Below, piece by piece: positions 1 through 6,061 of a stretch of DNA of 22,532 nt. The stretch spans positions 1 to 22,532 of the forward strand of contig CAZECE010000003.1 in the NCBI GenBank assembly GCA_964510525.1, given 5' to 3'. A model generated the notes under the pieces. It was not told where the DNA came from. It saw only the letters and a list, made by a program, of their open reading frames with translations, and ran no database searches. Every line of letters begins with the position of its first letter. Position 1 is the first letter of the stretch. The position numbers and the translations under genes were made by a program. The stretch is from CAZECE01 sp964510525. GTDB lineage: Bacteria > Pseudomonadota > Gammaproteobacteria > Pseudomonadales > JANQJO01.

Positions 1-28
1 TACTGTCCAGTTTTTGGGGTCCACTTCA
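1..28. mobile_element. Terminus of an IS3-family-like insertion sequence (partial)
   Basis: Read on the minus strand from position 28 toward 4, the sequence starts TGAAGTGGACCCC, continues AAAAACTGGACA, and so begins with TG and ends with CA. This matches the style of terminal inverted repeats of IS3-family elements (IS150-like ends of the form TG..CTG..CCCCAAAAA..TGGACA). In that orientation the outer tip is at 28 and the body of the element lies to the left, outside the window. No transposase is visible and the target duplication cannot be tested from one end. The family assignment comes from memory of such ends, not from a search. Confidence 0.55.
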
Positions 29-880
29 GCCTGGCAGCGCTCCCAAACCAGAGGGCGCAGCCTTCATCGCAACATCTATTGACGCATTAACACCCGCACC
101 AACGCCTAATAGCGACCAGAAAAAAGCATTAGCCGCCAATATTTTGCTTTTTTTGCGAAAAGCACTCTGCCTTATGAGGCTGTCATCAAAATCCGAATAA
201 TGTGTTTCTTTTGCTCTATTCCGCCCCGCTTGGCTGTCTTTTCGTTCAAGTATACTCTCAAAAGCATTCGCAAAACTGCCAGCAGACAAACCATACAGCC
301 CTAGTGTTTGAGCCATAGGAATAAATTGCCCTGTAGCAATAAGAGCAGAATTAACCTGAGACATACGCCCATTAACTATCCGCTCAAAAGCAGTACGCTG
401 TATTCGTTTTCTTAAAATTTTTGTAAAAGCCGCTTTTGCATGATCTTCTGCAATTGCATGATCTTGTGCAATATTTCCATCAGTAGGAGCCAAATCAGGC
501 TGATAATCAGATACTTTTGTTTTTGCTTGCTCTAGTGTTTTTTGCTTATTCGCATGATCTCTGGCAATTTGATCTGCAATAACAACACCACCCACTGACA
601 GATAACCGGCCGTTGCCGCCAACCCAATTTCGGCTCCTTCAGGAATATGAATGGCCTCACTATGGAGATGCTCTGAGCCCGTATTTGGTTGATCACGAGG
701 ATTCATAGCGCTACTAGCCGCTTCATCCATCGAAACCATTGCGCAGCAGGTTGCGCCAACCCCGGTTACGCCCTCAAGCGTTAATGACTCAGGTGTTTGT
801 TTATTAGACTTTCTATCACCTTGAACGGGTCGGTCACGAAAATTGGAGAAAGGCGAGACGTAAAAATTATTAATGGCCAT
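26..880 (-). CDS. Hypothetical protein, probably C-terminally truncated by an insertion sequence
   Basis: I do not recognise this 284-residue protein. It is Ala-rich and mostly polar, with two hydrophobic stretches (about residues 85-103 and 247-272) that could be membrane segments, and a basic region around 155-172 between them. The motif IAxDHA occurs three times (residues 105-110, 137-142 and 143-148), the last two from an 18-bp tandem repeat. There is no export signal at the N-terminus. The ATG at 878-880 has no strong Shine-Dalgarno sequence. The stop codon (positions 26-28) coincides with the outer TGA of the IS-like terminus, so the native protein was probably longer. It could be an effector-like or membrane-associated protein, but no function is supported. 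Confidence 0.6.
   Translation of the reverse strand: MAINNFYVSPFSNFRDRPVQGDRKSNKQTPESLTLEGVTGVGATCCAMVSMDEAASSAMNPRDQPNTGSEHLHSEAIHIPEGAEIGLAATAGYLSVGGVVIADQIARDHANKQKTLEQAKTKVSDYQPDLAPTDGNIAQDHAIAEDHAKAAFTKILRKRIQRTAFERIVNGRMSQVNSALIATGQFIPMAQTLGLYGLSAGSFANAFESILERKDSQAGRNRAKETHYSDFDDSLIRQSAFRKKSKILAANAFFWSLLGVGAGVNASIDVAMKAAPSGLGALPG
437..472. repeat. 18-bp tandem duplication inside the left hypothetical gene
   Basis: Positions 437-454 and 455-472 are adjacent 18-bp copies (TGCATGATCTTCTGCAAT and TGCATGATCTTGTGCAAT) differing at one base. The duplication is in frame and encodes IAQDHA-IAEDHA. A more diverged copy lies at 552-568 and encodes IARDHA. Confidence 0.85.
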
Positions 881-1078
881 AAAATCAACTGCAAGTTAAG
901 ATAATTTGTTTTTTAGCTGTTTCCGGTTCTGAGTTGTTTACCCTGGCCATTTCTGCTGGATCTGATTTCAGGCTCTTTGTCTAAAATTTTATGATAAGTA
1001 TCGTCACCAAATAATTTTAGTGACTTCAGTGCCTATCGTTTCGTATCAAAAATTCTGAATCGATCACAAGGCCGCCAT

Positions 1079-1765
1079 TCAATCAGCCACAATATCCAAG
1101 GTTAATACAAGCCTCAGCTGACTGTCACTGATCATCGGCGAGCGGTGCACCAAGCCGGCGTTTTCATTACCTTCCCAAAGCTCACCTTTTAACAAAGCAA
1201 CATCACCACAACTCAACTGTTGAATATCGCTCTGAGTTTGATAAAGACCCGACTTGTTATCGGGTTTTCCCAGATTACCAGCGCCCAGCCTCTCTCGGTT
1301 CACAGCCTGATGCGGCAACAATTCAGTGGCCAGCCCCTGGTACGTAGTGACCAAACGGCAAGGCACTTTATCAACGTGAAATCGAGGACACATGGCGCGA
1401 TCCAACGTCGCTAACCGCATGCCCGCACTCTTTGCACCAAACAAACAACAAAACATATCCACCAGCTCTGCGATGTTTTCGGCTAACTCAGCATACTCCT
1501 CACCATCGAAACATCGCTTCATACGAGCCAGTGCATCTTGCGGCGTTACCGTCATCGCGGTTTGCAATTTAGGCCTGGTCTCAATCAATTCCTGTACAAC
1601 GTTGCTCAGTTTTTCAGATAGGGCTCTTTGCCAGATCACGATATTGACATCTTCTTTATAGATATCCGTTAAGATCAAAGGATCCTGATCAATCGAGGCA
1701 CCACGTCGTTTGGTTGCGGTCTCAAGTACGTCAGTAACAACACAGTTAGCCAACATCACACACAC
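1079..1765 (-). CDS. DUF1826 family protein, last gene of the putative zinc operon
   Basis: The 228-residue protein matches my memory of the DUF1826 family: the core reads CPRFHVDKVPCRLVTTYQG (126-144), followed by a Gly-rich loop, GDVALLKGELWEG (187-199) and a terminal LVHRSP (205-210). The family has no established function that I know of. The pattern H130-x-D132, then H207 and R218, resembles the metal- and co-substrate-binding layout of cupin-fold 2-oxoglutarate/Fe(II) oxygenases; this is an inference. There is no signal peptide, so it is probably cytoplasmic. The start lies 33 bp after the stop of the TonB receptor gene on the same strand, which implies cotranscription and a role in metal homeostasis. 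Confidence 0.8.
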   Translation of the reverse strand: MCVMLANCVVTDVLETATKRRGASIDQDPLILTDIYKEDVNIVIWQRALSEKLSNVVQELIETRPKLQTAMTVTPQDALARMKRCFDGEEYAELAENIAELVDMFCCLFGAKSAGMRLATLDRAMCPRFHVDKVPCRLVTTYQGLATELLPHQAVNRERLGAGNLGKPDNKSGLYQTQSDIQQLSCGDVALLKGELWEGNENAGLVHRSPMISDSQLRLVLTLDIVAD

Positions 1766-1798
1766 TCTCTATAACTTTCATGCTTCAACCATTTGATC

Positions 1799-4216
1799 TT
1801 AAAAACGACCTCGAATACCCACGCGATAATTCCGCCCGGGTCTGGGGGCCAAATCTTTCAAGAATGAGGAATGGACTCGCGCTTCTTGATCGCCAATATT
1901 CTCCGCTTTAAAAAACAACGTGAGTTCTGTCATGTCGACTGGAATGCGGTAATTGACGCCAAGATCAACCCAGTTATAACCCTTAGTTTCCGTCTCAAGC
2001 TCGGCTACATCCTCTTGATCCATATAACTGGTCCAGCTGATATTGGCTGACAACAACTGATACACGTAATCCAAGCTGGCCCCAAAGCGTAACGGGGGAA
2101 TACGAGGTAGGTTACCGCCTTGATCTAACTTAGCGCGCACATAATCAGCAAACACGGTCGACTTAAATCGTGGCGCCATTTGCCATACCGCCTGGGCCTC
2201 TGCGCCTCTGAATGTCGCATCCGCACTTTGAAAAAGAAATACCGGCAACTCCCCAGCATGCGCATGCTCTTCCCCCTCTTCATCACCATGACCGGCTTCC
2301 GCAAACAGTTCTGTGTCAAATTGCGCATAATAGTTTTCAACTTGGTTGTAAAACGCGTTGAATATAAAGCCGACATCGCCTTCAAATTTTCGGAAAGTCA
2401 CATCAATATTGTTAGACTTTTCCATCTCAGGCTTAGTGCTTAAGGCCTCAAAACCAATCTCTCCGTCTTCTTCGTGCGCCTCAAACAATGCCCCGACTTC
2501 AAATGTGCCAGTCGCAATATGCGGACCATATGAGAGCAGTTCAGCAGCAGAAGGAGCGCGCTGTGAATGACTCACAGAAATCCCGATGTTATAGCCTGGT
2601 GTGAAATCCCAAATCGCTCCCATTGAGAGACTAAAGGGGGTGTAGTCTTCATCAAACGAGAACGCTTCGCCACCATGCTCATCTTCACTGTGCGCCTCCC
2701 CTTCTGCTTCTTCATCATGACCGTGCTCATGAAATTCCACGTCTGCAATACTGACCGCATTGCTTTTGATGCTGACCTGTTCGACCCTGGCGCCAAATTG
2801 CAAAAGCACGTCGCCAAAATGACGTTCTTCTAATAACGCGAGCGCAAACGTATCGGTTTCAGAAGGTGGCGCAAACGCCTCGTCGCCAATCGCAGCGAAA
2901 TCACTGCTTTTATAATCCAATACAATGCCGCCTTCCCAACCGGCGATTAACTGATGCAAAAGCTCAATTTTCGCTTCATAGGTTTCATTTTCAAACGTTG
3001 TGCCGCTTGCTCCATTTTCAAACTCGGTGTGGGTGTAATCGGTATAGCCCAAGCGCGTATTTATCGCGCTAATGTATCGATGATCAAAGAAAAGTTCACT
3101 CATGACTTGAAAGCGATCTTGCTTAAGCCCTAAGTTCACTTGTTCTTCTTCGTGTTCTTCCTCTTCCTCACCTTCTTCACCTTCCTCATGCTCTTCTTCA
3201 CCATGGCCATGACCAGGAATGCCGTAATCCCGCTCCAGGCGACCGTAAGAAAAACCAACAAAGCCATTATCCAATAAGTAGCTGCTGCCCACAGTGAAGC
3301 CTTCGGAGTCTTCTCCGGAATTGGCCACTGAACGTGATCCATCATCTTCATCACTGTCTGGCGCGACAGGCACCTCGTAATCGTTCGATTCTCGCGTAAA
3401 ACCATCCAAATAAACCGCTACATCACCCGCACCGCTTTGCAGGCTAAAAGACGCTAGATCTTGATCATTGACCGAATCGTGAGAAAGCGACCAGCTGCCA
3501 GTGGTTTCGTTGTCTTGTGGAACACGGTTATCCACTACATTAACCACACCACCAATGGCACCACTGCCGAAAAACAACGTAGCAGGCCCTCTTAACACTT
3601 CAACTCGTTCAGCCGTTGAAACTTCGGATGCGACACTGTGATCCGGACCAATTCGCGAGACATCACTGGCATCTAAGCTGTTTTGCGTGATCAACACACG
3701 CGGGCCGCTTAACCCTCGAACAATGGGCGTGCTGGCAACATTACCATGAAAGCTGGTGTGCACCCCGACTTCATCAGACAAGGTATCCCCCAAGGTCGCA
3801 GCCTGTTTGTTCAGTAGCTCATCCCCAGACAACACATTGCTTGGCATTGACGATTCAACGCTGGAGACATGCATGGGTACTCCGATGACATCAATGGATT
3901 CGGTAAAAATAACACTGCGTGTTAACACAACTTTTTGTCGCTGGCTGAGCTGAGTTGCGTCCACTTCAACGGTTTTATGCACATAACCATTGGCCGAAAC
4001 ATGCAACTGCAACGCACTGTCAGCGCCAACGCCAAATTTAAAATAACCATATTCATCTGTCACTGTTGTGGCTCTTTTTCCAGACACTTCAACCAGCGCA
4101 CCACCAATGGCATTTCCATCAGCATCCAAAACCTGCCCTTCAAGTGCATAGATGGAAACAGGCAGCCATAACAATGCAAATAATGAAAACAATAATGGAA
4201 ACAACGTTAATCTCAT
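1799..4216 (-). CDS. TonB-dependent outer-membrane receptor, ZnuD-like (probable zinc uptake)
   Basis: The protein has 805 residues with a signal peptide (1-24). A carboxypeptidase-regulatory-like beta domain follows (about 25-100), then a TonB-box-like ESIDVIG (106-112), a plug domain containing VRGLSGPRVLI and VEVLRGPATLFFGSGAIGGVVNV (about 120-235), and a long beta-barrel ending in Arg-Phe, as expected for outer-membrane assembly. Three extracellular-loop-like segments are extremely rich in His, Glu and Asp (about 335-358, 494-517 and 642-654), as in ZnuD-type zinc receptors. A Zur-box-like palindrome lies 60 bp upstream. The neighbours are a MerC-like gene upstream and DUF1826 downstream. 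Zinc is the most likely ligand. Another divalent metal such as copper or nickel is possible. Confidence 0.88.
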   Translation of the reverse strand: MRLTLFPLLFSLFALLWLPVSIYALEGQVLDADGNAIGGALVEVSGKRATTVTDEYGYFKFGVGADSALQLHVSANGYVHKTVEVDATQLSQRQKVVLTRSVIFTESIDVIGVPMHVSSVESSMPSNVLSGDELLNKQAATLGDTLSDEVGVHTSFHGNVASTPIVRGLSGPRVLITQNSLDASDVSRIGPDHSVASEVSTAERVEVLRGPATLFFGSGAIGGVVNVVDNRVPQDNETTGSWSLSHDSVNDQDLASFSLQSGAGDVAVYLDGFTRESNDYEVPVAPDSDEDDGSRSVANSGEDSEGFTVGSSYLLDNGFVGFSYGRLERDYGIPGHGHGEEEHEEGEEGEEEEEHEEEQVNLGLKQDRFQVMSELFFDHRYISAINTRLGYTDYTHTEFENGASGTTFENETYEAKIELLHQLIAGWEGGIVLDYKSSDFAAIGDEAFAPPSETDTFALALLEERHFGDVLLQFGARVEQVSIKSNAVSIADVEFHEHGHDEEAEGEAHSEDEHGGEAFSFDEDYTPFSLSMGAIWDFTPGYNIGISVSHSQRAPSAAELLSYGPHIATGTFEVGALFEAHEEDGEIGFEALSTKPEMEKSNNIDVTFRKFEGDVGFIFNAFYNQVENYYAQFDTELFAEAGHGDEEGEEHAHAGELPVFLFQSADATFRGAEAQAVWQMAPRFKSTVFADYVRAKLDQGGNLPRIPPLRFGASLDYVYQLLSANISWTSYMDQEDVAELETETKGYNWVDLGVNYRIPVDMTELTLFFKAENIGDQEARVHSSFLKDLAPRPGRNYRVGIRGRF
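3139..3220. repeat. Low-complexity GAA/GAG tract encoding a His/Glu-rich loop
   Basis: On the plus strand this stretch is a nearly continuous run of CTT, TTC and CTC triplets with little else. On the coding strand it gives GAA and GAG codons interspersed with CAT, GGA and GGC. It encodes the acidic and histidine-rich segment of the receptor (about residues 335-358). Such purine/pyrimidine-biased tracts can change length by slippage in units of three bases without breaking the frame. Confidence 0.75.
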
Positions 4217-4275
4217 AAAAACCCCAAAAATTTAAAAATAGAGAAACTTTGACTGTTACGATTCAAAGGGAATGA

Positions 4276-4292
4276 ATGATATATCATATCAT
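4276..4292. promoter_or_regulatory. Zur-box-like operator upstream of the TonB receptor
   Basis: ATGATAT-ATC-ATATCAT is a perfect 7-bp inverted repeat around a 3-bp centre. Its core TGATAT-N3-ATATCA has the same 6-3-6 architecture as enterobacterial Zur boxes such as TGTTAT-AAT-ATCACA. It lies between the MerC gene and the receptor gene, 60 bp before the receptor start. The related site at 4820-4836 supports a shared regulator. Confidence 0.65.
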
Positions 4293-4307
4293 TTTAGACT
4301 CGCAAGA

Positions 4308-4327
4308 CATCTAAATGTTTTTAGATG
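4308..4327 (-). terminator. Stem-loop just after the MerC gene
   Basis: CATCTAAA and TTTAGATG form a perfect 8-bp stem around a 4-base loop, starting 5 bp past the MerC stop codon. The downstream sequence on the minus strand (TCTTGCG) has only a poor U-run. It may be a weak terminator or an mRNA 3'-stabilising hairpin that partly separates the MerC gene from the receptor gene. Confidence 0.4.
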
Positions 4328-4331
4328 AGAT

Positions 4332-4763
4332 TTATGAGCAGCAGTGCGTACTTTGACTCGCGCTTGAGCCGACGCTGGAATTTGAGCCCATCTGACACAA
4401 GCGGAAATTGAAATAATGGCCGCAAGCAACCAGGCCAGCACCCGTGAGTGTCATGATTTTCTCGCCCGCTTCCCCCATCAAGTGCTCACCAATGACCACA
4501 GCCAGCACCATAAGCGCCAAGCCAATACAGCCCATCATCAGTAACAAGTAGCGCTTGTGCTGCTTGCAGCCCATCGTTAAGGCGTACAAGCTGGTCGGCA
4601 AGACAGCGATCAGCATCCAAGTGTGAAAGGCCTCATTTTGTAAACCCAAGGCCACCAAGCTCGGCATCGCTACGAGTATGATCGGCAATACCAAACAATG
4701 AATGGCGCACAAAAGAGATAAGCTGATGGCAAAACCATCCAGAGCAGAGAGTGTTTTTTTCAT
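4332..4763 (-). CDS. MerC-domain inner-membrane protein
   Basis: The 143-residue protein has about four hydrophobic segments (roughly 11-33, 47-65, 71-93 and 103-118). The first contains the hallmark SLLCAIHCLVLP, giving a CxxxC pair (C19, C23) inside the membrane. Additional Cys and His residues occur at C66, C79, C114 and at the C-terminus (H140, C141, C142). This is typical of MerC-like proteins. Classical MerC imports mercuric ions, but no mer genes are present. The link to a ZnuD-like receptor and a Zur-box-like operator suggests a role in transport or sensing of zinc or another soft metal across the inner membrane; this is inferred from context. The Shine-Dalgarno sequence is weak. Confidence 0.82.
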   Translation of the reverse strand: MKKTLSALDGFAISLSLLCAIHCLVLPIILVAMPSLVALGLQNEAFHTWMLIAVLPTSLYALTMGCKQHKRYLLLMMGCIGLALMVLAVVIGEHLMGEAGEKIMTLTGAGLVACGHYFNFRLCQMGSNSSVGSSASQSTHCCS

Positions 4764-4819
4764 GCTAAATCAACAGCTAACCAAAGTAAGTGATCGAAAA
4801 TAATCCCAAAACATCGGGT

Positions 4820-4836
4820 ATGATACAACATATCAT
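4820..4836. promoter_or_regulatory. Zur-box-like operator upstream of the MerC gene
   Basis: ATGATAC-AAC-ATATCAT is a 17-bp near-perfect inverted repeat (6 of 7 pairs) with a 3-bp centre. It differs from the receptor-gene operator (4276-4292) at only two positions, and lies 57 bp before the MerC start. Two copies in one three-gene block point to a common dimeric regulator of Fur/Zur type. Confidence 0.62.
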
Positions 4837-4856
4837 CACATTAATTAAGCGCTGAT

Positions 4857-4965
4857 TTAGAAAGACCTGCTGTCAAAGCTGCCCCAAGATACCTGCTTAG
4901 TAAACATTACTGAGGTTGGGGAACGCCCTCCCATACTGCCCAGCTCTTCCGTTGAGTCATGCGCC
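4857..4965 (-). pseudogene. Probable lost C-terminal coding tail of the 4966-5853 gene
   Basis: If one copy of the 16-bp tandem repeat at 4969-5000 is removed in silico, the upstream reading frame no longer stops. It continues as ...SIWD-KAHDSTEELG... for 36 further residues to a TAA at 4857-4859. In the present sequence the duplication shifts the frame and ends the protein after AIYMG. The tail is open by inspection. That it was once translated is an inference, since a frame of this length could also be open by chance. Confidence 0.45.
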
Positions 4966-5853
4966 TTATCCCATATAGATTGCGTCCCATATAGATTGCG
5001 CCATTTGCACTCGACAACGAGCCAAACCTTCCACTATGTTTTCATCCTCACTGGTCAGCGAATAAATCAGAAATCGATCACCACCCTCTTTGACTTTTTC
5101 TAACCAGTAGCGGGCCTCTTTCACCACTCGATGTAAATTTTCATCCATAGCGTTAAGTGTTTTGAGTTTCTCATTCACTTTTTCTATCATTTGAGTCTTT
5201 GCGTTGAGGTCTTCCTTTGGCAAACGCGTGGCTTTACATAAAGTGGTTAATAAGGCTTGCGGAGAAACCTCTTTCATATTGAGTTTTTCCAAAAGAGATT
5301 CAACAGAAAAACTCAAGGGTTGCAGGCCTGCGTAGCGCATTAAACATTCAAAACTCACCCCTTTATTTAACAGCTTAAGACAAAAATCTTTTGCTTCCGT
5401 ATTTGGATACTTTTCTTCAAAATTAAATTCTCTGAATATGGACATTCGTTCATAAAAAAAATCAACTCCAGCTTTAAAGTCATCAGCTTTAAAGTCATCA
5501 GACACTTTATTTAAAAAAGCAACCACGCCCGAGGTTCCCTCAGCGGCATAAATCGCCTTAACCTGATCATTGAAGGAACGCTCTGGCTTATACAGGTTAA
5601 TATTCTTTAAAAAGCGACTCACTGAAGCCCTGGTCATCTCAATCAGGTGTGTGACCGCCCGTTTGGCAAAGGATTTGAACGTGTCAAGTGGCTTAATCTC
5701 AAACAATAGGCTTCGTTTGGTTAAAACGTTTTTATTATCAGCCCCTGTTTTTGTTTTATTATCAACCCCTGAAGCGTTACTCAACGGCGTCGCTTCATTG
5801 AAGGAGTGAGTTGAATTTGCCTCATTCGGCGCACCAGCTTGAATCACCACCAT
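4966..5853 (-). CDS. Hypothetical protein with frameshifted C-terminus and internal duplications
   Basis: I do not recognise this 295-residue protein. It is hydrophilic, Lys-rich and probably mostly helical, without a signal peptide or membrane segment. The first 45 residues are low-complexity Asn/Thr/Ser, with an imperfect 8-residue repeat (GVDNKTKT, then GADNKNV). A second repeat, DDFKA-DDFKA, comes from an exact 15-bp tandem duplication. A third, 16-bp duplication at the 3' end is out of frame and seems to have replaced 36 residues by AIYMG. The start ATG has a GGAG about 10 bp upstream. The gene is divergent from the PP2C gene. Three microduplications suggest weak constraint or rapid evolution. 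Confidence 0.65.
   Translation of the reverse strand: MVVIQAGAPNEANSTHSFNEATPLSNASGVDNKTKTGADNKNVLTKRSLLFEIKPLDTFKSFAKRAVTHLIEMTRASVSRFLKNINLYKPERSFNDQVKAIYAAEGTSGVVAFLNKVSDDFKADDFKAGVDFFYERMSIFREFNFEEKYPNTEAKDFCLKLLNKGVSFECLMRYAGLQPLSFSVESLLEKLNMKEVSPQALLTTLCKATRLPKEDLNAKTQMIEKVNEKLKTLNAMDENLHRVVKEARYWLEKVKEGGDRFLIYSLTSEDENIVEGLARCRVQMAQSIWDAIYMG
4969..5000. repeat. Exact 16-bp tandem duplication causing a frameshift
   Basis: TCCCATATAGATTGCG occurs twice back to back, at 4969-4984 and 4985-5000, without mismatch. Sixteen is not a multiple of three, so the second copy changes the reading frame of the gene on the minus strand and brings in a stop codon at 4966-4968. Confidence 0.9.
5470..5499. 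repeat. Exact 15-bp tandem duplication (in frame)
   Basis: AGCTTTAAAGTCATC occurs twice back to back, at 5470-5484 and 5485-5499, without mismatch, and adds five residues (DDFKA repeated) to the 295-residue hypothetical protein. Confidence 0.9.
5731..5771. repeat. 24-bp-period imperfect tandem repeat
   Basis: TTTATTATCAGCCCCTG (5731-5747) and TTTATTATCAACCCCTG (5755-5771) differ at one base and are spaced by 24 bp. They encode the repeated GADNK / GVDNK segments near the N-terminus of the same hypothetical protein. Confidence 0.75.
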
Positions 5854-6001
5854 AATATACGCGCTCCAAAAAAGAGCATGATACTAACAGCATCGGCACC
5901 ATTATCAATAAACACCTTCATAAAGATACTCAATCCTTTTCATCAAAGTGTCACAATTAGGCCTTATTATCGCCCACCCTACAACCTTCCGTTATCCAGT
6001 T

Positions 6002-6024
6002 AATGGGCTGTTTACAGACCCATT
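6002..6024. promoter_or_regulatory. Inverted repeat upstream of the PP2C gene
   Basis: AATGGG (6002-6007) and CCCATT (6019-6024) form a 6-bp inverted repeat with an 11-bp spacer, 38 bp before the start of the phosphatase gene in the divergent intergenic region. It could be an operator or a leader hairpin. No regulator is assigned. Confidence 0.25.
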
Positions 6025-6061
6025 TCATTCAAGAACAACTGAAAAGAGCAACTGAATTACA

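Noticed and set aside
881..1078. A stretch of about 39 open codons on the minus strand between two genes, possibly a gene remnant
   Set aside because: It has no start codon with a ribosome site and no recognisable motif. This length is expected by chance.
4332..4763. Mercury-resistance (mer) operon suggested by the MerC-like protein
   Set aside because: No merR, merT, merP or merA is present. The neighbours are a ZnuD-like receptor and Zur-box-like operators.
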